Source: an uncultured Oscillospiraceae bacterium
Lineage (GTDB): Bacteria; Bacillota; Clostridia; Oscillospirales; Oscillospiraceae
NCBI GenBank assembly: GCA_910579725.1
Contig: CAJTUD010000005.1
Location: 24,246 to 88,245, forward strand
DNA length: 64,000 nt
Direction: 5' to 3'
Shown: one piece after another, positions 60,765 through 64,000 of the stretch
Position numbering within the stretch: the first letter of the stretch is position 1
Layout of the letters: each line of letters starts with the position of its first letter
Program-made: the position numbers and the translations under genes
Notes under the pieces: generated by a model
Told to the model about the DNA's origin: nothing
Database searches by the model: none
What the model saw: only the letters and a program-made list of their open reading frames with translations

Positions 60765-61586
60765 ATGAAAAAACGAACCAAAATTCTCCTGTTGGCGCTG
60801 ATGGCTCTGTGCCTGCTGACCGCCTGCAAGAAGGAGGAGGGCCCTCTGGAGGCATACAATCTGGGAGAGAGCGAGGAGGACTCCGTAGTTGCCCTGGACA
60901 GCATTCTGGACGAGGGCGAGGCGATGTTGTACTCCATCGACGCTCCCACAGACCAGGCTATCGCGGAAAAGCTGGATATTTCCCATACCTACCACTACCG
61001 GCAGATGGAGGACCCTGCGGCTCTGGCAGACCGATATATCAAAATACTGATGGGCAGCGAGCAGGGCTTTGTCACCATTGACAGTGAGAATCACAAAGTT
61101 CTGGAGGAGCCGGAGACAGATGTTCTGGCGGGTTCTGTGATTCTGGGCAAGGTTGCTGCGGCGACTACCGAGGACGGCGGCAGCCGGATTCTTCGGGTAG
61201 TGGTGGGGTGGTCGGAGTACGCATTGGCGGTTCAGGTCGCCTATGTGGACGGCAGAATTCTCTCCCCTGTGCAGCCGGAAAAGCCCGCAGATGAACCGGA
61301 AGAAGAGAGTCAACCCCACGCCATGACAGAACAGAAGGAATTCTTTGAGAATCTGAATCCCAGCGTCCTGGGGCTGGAGGGGGATGACATGCACGATTAC
61401 AAGGTCTACCCACAGCAGGGCTGGGTGCTGGTTGACGGTATTTCCTGCCGGGAGATGAACGTGTACCTTCAGGATGTGCGGACGGCCACCAATGTCTATA
61501 AGGGGACGTATTATCTCAGCAGTGATATGACCAAGATTTTCCAGAAAACAGAGGATGGTCAGATTGTTCCCCTGACAATAGAATAA
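60765..61586 (+). CDS. Putative lipoprotein of unknown function
   Basis: This is a 273-residue exported protein. The signal LLALMALCLLTAC carries a lipobox with Cys-21 as the lipid site. The mature part is acidic, with an alpha-beta segment (about 65-175) containing TIDSENHKVLEEPETDVLAG and VVVGWSEYALAVQVAYVDGR, a Pro/Glu linker, and a final domain with VYLQDVRTATNVYKGTYYLS. I do not recognise a family. It lies 62 bases after the FtsA-like gene. Confidence 0.75.
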   Translation: MKKRTKILLLALMALCLLTACKKEEGPLEAYNLGESEEDSVVALDSILDEGEAMLYSIDAPTDQAIAEKLDISHTYHYRQMEDPAALADRYIKILMGSEQGFVTIDSENHKVLEEPETDVLAGSVILGKVAAATTEDGGSRILRVVVGWSEYALAVQVAYVDGRILSPVQPEKPADEPEEESQPHAMTEQKEFFENLNPSVLGLEGDDMHDYKVYPQQGWVLVDGISCREMNVYLQDVRTATNVYKGTYYLSSDMTKIFQKTEDGQIVPLTIE

Positions 61587-61630
61587 GCAGAGCTGTGCTT
61601 CTGCAATAAGCAGGAAAGGAGATTACCACC

Positions 61631-61813
61631 ATGATGGACAGTATTGCCGCCCTCAGCATGAGCATGAGCGAGGCGCGGTTTGCCGCCGCTTATGACACGG
61701 CAATTATGAAAAAATCCATGGACAGCATGGAGAGTCAGGCAGAGACCCTGATTAACGATATGCTGGCTGCTGTACCTGCGCCCAGCCAGTATGGCTTTGA
61801 CGTTTACGGCTGA
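61631..61813 (+). CDS. YjfB-like putative motility protein
   Basis: This 60-residue protein fits the YjfB motility family: IAALSMSMSEARFAAAYDTA is followed by IMKKSMDSMESQAETLINDM and a short Pro-rich tail. YjfB is under sigma-D control in Bacillus, but its function is unknown. AAAGGAG precedes two consecutive ATG codons; 61631 is used. It is the last gene of the cap region, with a terminator about 100 bases downstream. Confidence 0.82.
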   Translation: MMDSIAALSMSMSEARFAAAYDTAIMKKSMDSMESQAETLINDMLAAVPAPSQYGFDVYG

Positions 61814-61910
61814 GACAGTTTTTCTGAGAGAAAAACCGGTGAAGTAATATGATGCGCTCTTTTGCGGGATATGGAATTTGAGCTTCCATGCTGCGGCAGA
61901 AGAGAAGAGA

Positions 61911-61948
61911 AAACTCCGGCAGTGCGTCAGCGCTGCCGGAGTTTCTCT
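61911..61948 (+). terminator. Terminator after the YjfB-like gene
   Basis: A 15-bp stem with one G-T pair (61911-61925 with 61930-61944) has a GTCA loop and is followed by CTCTCG. It closes the fliD-to-yjfB region before the smpB promoter. The rest of 61814-62033 shows no gene. Confidence 0.72.
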
Positions 61949-62033
61949 CGGTCAATAGAGGAAGGCTGCTCCGCCGCATGCGGCAAAGCGGCCGTTCATA
62001 TAAAAACGGAGAGACCATAGGACAAAAAATCGC

Positions 62034-62062
62034 TTGCGAACCAGGAAAAGATGTGCTATATT
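62034..62062 (+). promoter_or_regulatory. smpB promoter
   Basis: TTGCGA (62034-62039) and TATATT (62057-62062) are 17 bases apart, and the smpB start is 38 bases beyond. Confidence 0.72.
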
Positions 62063-62099
62063 ATTATCAATTCGTGTTCGGAGGGAGGAGGGAGCTGCG

Positions 62100-62567
62100 A
62101 TGGCGGAAAAGAAAGGTGTCAAAATTGCCGCCCAGAACCGGAAGGCTCATCATGATTATTTCGTGGAGGACCGCTATGAAGCGGGGATTGAGCTGTTCGG
62201 CACAGAGGTCAAGTCCATCCGAGCGGGAACGCTGAATCTGAAGGATTCCTACTGCATTGCAAAAAACGGGGAAATTTATCTTCATGGGATGCACGTGAGC
62301 CCCTACGATCACGGGAATATTTTCAACCGGGATCCGGTCCGGCCCAGGCGGTTATTGATGCATAAGCGGGAGATTAACCGTCTTCAGGCGCTGGCCCAGC
62401 AGGATGGTTATGCTCTGGTGCCATTAAGCGTATATTTCAAAAACGCCCGGGTAAAAGTGGAAGTTGGCTTGTGCAAGGGCAAGAAGAACTATGACAAGCG
62501 GGATGCCATGGCCCAGCGAGACGCCAAACGGGATATGGACCGCGCCATGAAATCCTATAACCGGTAA
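62100..62567 (+). CDS. smpB: SsrA-binding protein SmpB
   Basis: This is a 155-residue OB-fold protein that brings tmRNA to stalled ribosomes. It has [20 protein letters not shown], then [19 protein letters not shown], and a basic C-terminal tail ([15 protein letters not shown]) that acts as the codon-anticodon mimic. GGAGGGAG lies upstream of ATG 62100. Its RNA partner ssrA is encoded 0.6 kb downstream, a common clostridial linkage. Confidence 0.97.
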   Translation: MAEKKGVKIAAQNRKAHHDYFVEDRYEAGIELFGTEVKSIRAGTLNLKDSYCIAKNGEIYLHGMHVSPYDHGNIFNRDPVRPRRLLMHKREINRLQALAQQDGYALVPLSVYFKNARVKVEVGLCKGKKNYDKRDAMAQRDAKRDMDRAMKSYNR

Positions 62568-62586
62568 GAAGAAGGAGAATAACACC

Positions 62587-63111
62587 ATGAGCAATCCCAT
62601 TGTTACCATCACGCTGGAAAACGGCGAAATTATGACGGGGGAGCTGTACCCGGAGAAAGCGCCCAACACAGTGAACAATTTCATTTCCCTGGCCAACGGC
62701 GGCTATTACGATGGTTTGACCTTCCATCGGGTGATCCCTGGCTTCATGATCCAGGGAGGCTGCCCCGACGGCACCGGAATGGGAGGTCCCGGTTATTCTA
62801 TCCGGGGCGAGTTTCTCGGAAACGGCTTTGAAAAAAATGATCTCAAGCATACCTTGGGTGTGCTGTCCATGGCGCGGTCCATGAGCCCGGACAGCGCTGG
62901 CAGTCAGTTTTTTATCATGGTGGATGCCGCGCCGCATCTGGATGGGCAGTATGCTGCGTTTGGCAAGATCACAAAGAATGCTGAAGCAGCTGTGGCGGTG
63001 TCTCGAGTACCCCGTTCCATGATGGATGATAAGCCCAAAAAGCCCCAGGTAATTTCTTCTATCCGGGTAGACACTCAGCAGGTGGAATACCCCGAGCCGG
63101 AGAAAAAGTAA
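62587..63111 (+). CDS. Cyclophilin-type peptidyl-prolyl cis-trans isomerase
   Basis: This is a 174-residue cytoplasmic PPIase of the PpiB group. It has active-site residues in TFHRVIPGFMIQGGCPDGTG, then SMARSMSPDSAGSQFFIMVD and the GQYAAFGKI loop; Arg and Phe of the catalytic pocket are present. There is no signal peptide. AAGGAG lies before the ATG, 19 bases after smpB, so the two genes are co-transcribed. Confidence 0.95.
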   Translation: MSNPIVTITLENGEIMTGELYPEKAPNTVNNFISLANGGYYDGLTFHRVIPGFMIQGGCPDGTGMGGPGYSIRGEFLGNGFEKNDLKHTLGVLSMARSMSPDSAGSQFFIMVDAAPHLDGQYAAFGKITKNAEAAVAVSRVPRSMMDDKPKKPQVISSIRVDTQQVEYPEPEKK

Positions 63112-63130
63112 GCTGTTACAAAAAATTTAC

Positions 63131-63167
63131 TTGTATTTCTACTCGGACTGTGCTATGCTCAGTCCGA
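63131..63167 (+). promoter_or_regulatory. ssrA promoter with overlapping 8-bp dyad
   Basis: TTGTAT (63131-63136) and TATGCT (63154-63159) are 17 bases apart, and the tmRNA 5' end is 15 bases past the -10. TCGGACTG (63143-63150) and CAGTCCGA (63160-63167) form a perfect dyad around the -10. Confidence 0.65.
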
Positions 63168-63173
63168 ATAAAT

Positions 63174-63544
63174 GGGGGTGTACCGGTTTCGACGGGGATG
63201 AGGAAGCGGGATCAGCGGGCGGTGGCGCCCAGCCACCTTAATCATGGGCAACTTTATAAATTAAAGAACAACAATAGAACTGTTCTTGCTGCTGCGTAAT
63301 TAGCGGCAGCCGTCCGACCTGAGAGTACCGCGGCTCAGGAAGGGCGTCGTTTAGCGGTGAACGTGCGTACGGAAAGAGTTGACTGTACCATGCATTATGA
63401 CTCTTACCCGACCGGTTGGCGTGGCGGCCTGCCAGCCGGAAGGGGAACAGGGCGGAGTTAGCCGCTCGGAATGACCGCCTGCGCCCGGAGAAAGTCCCGT
63501 GGAATTGTTTTCGGACAGGGGTTCGACTCCCCTCACCTCCACCA
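63174..63544 (+). ncRNA. ssrA: Transfer-messenger RNA (tmRNA, SsrA)
   Basis: This is a 371-base one-piece tmRNA that frees stalled ribosomes and tags their products. The acceptor stem pairs GGGGGTG at the 5' end with CACCTCC, followed by ACCA already encoded. GGTTTCGACGGGG and the TPsiC arm GGGGTTCGACTCCCC are diagnostic. The tag frame reads NNNRTVLAAA and stops at TAA inside helix 5. The resume codon is unclear: no Ala or Gly codon lies just upstream in that frame, so AAG or AAC may be used. smpB is close by. Confidence 0.97.
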
Positions 63545-63645
63545 CAAGAGAGTTGTACGAACCCCAGCGGGTCAGGAAGTGACCATCTTCTTGACCGTGG
63601 AATGTATCGTACTGCTCGCCCCGCTCAGTGTATGCGGGTAATGAG

Positions 63646-63687
63646 AATCCCTCAGAGTTACGGCTCTGAGGGATTTCCTTTTTTTAC
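63646..63687 (+). terminator. Terminator of ssrA
   Basis: A perfect 12-bp stem (63646-63657 with 63664-63675) has a 6-base loop and a following TCCTTTTTTT run, 100 bases past the mature tmRNA 3' end. Confidence 0.92.
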
Positions 63688-63706
63688 AAAATCAGCAGGG
63701 CACCCG

Positions 63707-63904
63707 TGCTATACTCCGGCCATAAGGAGAGCGGCTTGATTAGGATTTCACTGTCCATCGGGCTTGGCGGGCCTGGATGGGCGCGGGGGCTGTACATGGA
63801 CAGAAAAAGTGGAGAGGCCCGGCACGGCCTCCCCGCTCAAAATGGAATATGCCCCTGCTCTCCCTTCCCCGGACGCTCACCAGGCGTCCGGGGTTTCCTT
63901 TTTA
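63707..63904 (+). ncRNA. Candidate structured small RNA
   Basis: TGCTATACT (63707-63715) is an extended -10. A 10-bp stem with T-rich tail ends at 63904, giving an RNA of about 183 bases from roughly 63722. AAGGAGAGC near the 5' end can pair with GCTCTCCCTT before the terminator. Inside, CTGTCCAT pairs with ATGGACAG, and GTGGAGAGGCC with GGCCTCCCCGC. The layout (closing stem, inner hairpins, terminator) resembles a stable RNA; a 6S-like RNA is possible but not shown. Its 3' end is antisense to the end of the XRE gene. Confidence 0.5.
63867..63904 (+). terminator. Plus-strand terminator overlapping the XRE gene end
   Basis: A perfect 10-bp stem (63867-63876 with 63884-63893) and 7-base loop are followed by TTTCCTTTTTA. 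The T-run is on the plus strand only. The loop holds the stop codon of the minus-strand XRE gene. Confidence 0.8.
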
Positions 63905-64000
63905 GCAGGGATACACTCGACCTTCCCGGCAGTCATCAGATCTCCGGGGCCACAGTCGAGGGCCTCACAGATGCTGCGAATCGTGGAGAGGGTCACTGTG
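63877..64000 (-). CDS. C-terminal end of an XRE/Cro-type regulator (partial)
   Basis: The last 40 codons of a minus-strand gene enter from the right edge and stop at TGA (63877-63879). TLSTIRSICEALDCGPGDLM is the fourth and fifth helix of small Cro/C1-type (HTH_26-like) regulators, followed by a short tail ending TPDAW. The DNA-recognition helix is outside the window. Its target is unknown. Confidence 0.8.
   Translation of the reverse strand, partial: TVTLSTIRSICEALDCGPGDLMTAGKVECIPAKKETPDAW

Noticed and set aside
63736..64000. Plus-strand frame starting TTG after AAGGAG and open to the window end
   Set aside because: The translation is Gly/Pro/Arg-rich without any fold and runs through a strong terminator and the antisense of the XRE gene. 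A small RNA is the better reading.
1..64000. Prophage or integrative element in the window
   Set aside because: No integrase, capsid, terminase, relaxase or tRNA-flanked attachment repeats were seen. ssrA is a frequent integration site, but the sequence after it shows no duplicated 3' end.

Overview
This 64 kb window (roughly 60% G+C, dense, no rRNA) looks like the chromosome of a motile, Gram-positive-type anaerobe of the Clostridia, most like the Oscillospiraceae (Oscillibacter, Intestinimonas or Flavonifractor relatives). Supporting this are the Bacillota-style flagellar gene order (flgM-flgN-flgK-flgL-DUF6470-fliW-csrA, and a long flgB-to-flhA-sigma28 operon), FliY instead of a plain FliN, CheC/CheD/CheV, an AbrB/SpoVT regulator and a small 2[4Fe-4S] ferredoxin. 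The genus is an inference from gene content. No database search was possible.

Layout. (1) 1-15.65 kb, mixed housekeeping and accessory: the end of an alpha/beta-hydrolase-like gene, uvrC, a 162-bp inverted-repeat element, an MFS efflux pump with a YmfI/FabG-type reductase, a free-standing 25-codon gene, a GH36 alpha-galactosidase, a TetR-CPBP protease pair, ribbon-helix-helix and AbrB regulators, a ferredoxin, clpC, an unknown membrane protein, and a PilZ protein coupled to a zincin peptidase. (2) 15.9-22.3 kb, late flagellar operon: flgM, flgN, flgK, flgL, a YviE-like gene, fliW and csrA. (3) 22.5-50.6 kb, one 28 kb run of plus-strand genes from a SigA-like promoter: flgBC, fliEFGHIJ, an unknown gene, fliK, flgD, a TIGR02530 gene, flgE, flbD, motAB, fliM, fliY, cheY, fliOPQR, flhBA, fliA, flgF, flgG, cheC, cheD, cheV and an EAL-HDOD protein, closed by a strong bidirectional terminator. 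(4) 50.6-52.2 kb, an opposite-strand pair: a ParA-type ATPase and a ComFB-domain protein with a long Glu-Pro repeat. (5) 52.2-61.9 kb: fliD, fliS, a FliT/FlgN-like gene, a solitary FtsE-like ATPase, a chemoreceptor, an FtsA-like actin-fold protein, a lipoprotein and a YjfB-like gene. (6) 62-64 kb: smpB, a cyclophilin, tmRNA (ssrA), a probable structured small RNA, and the end of an XRE-family regulator.

Together regions 2-5 encode the basal body, export apparatus, hook, filament junction and cap, stator, switch, the sigma28/FlgM checkpoint, the FliW-CsrA loop and part of chemotaxis. Not found here: flagellin, fliL, flhF, a canonical flhG, cheA, cheW, cheB and cheR.

The most unusual points are: the ParA/ComFB pair sitting inside the motility locus; division-type proteins (FtsE-like with altered signature motifs, FtsA-like with C-terminal beta-grasp-like repeats) next to fliD-fliS; two CheY-P-docking-like motifs moved into the FliY linker; lower-GC inserts with internal repeats in FlgK and FlgL, with further expansion in FlgE and FliD; an unknown 326-residue protein between fliJ and fliK; a 25-codon gene with its own promoter and terminator; and a candidate small RNA at the right edge.
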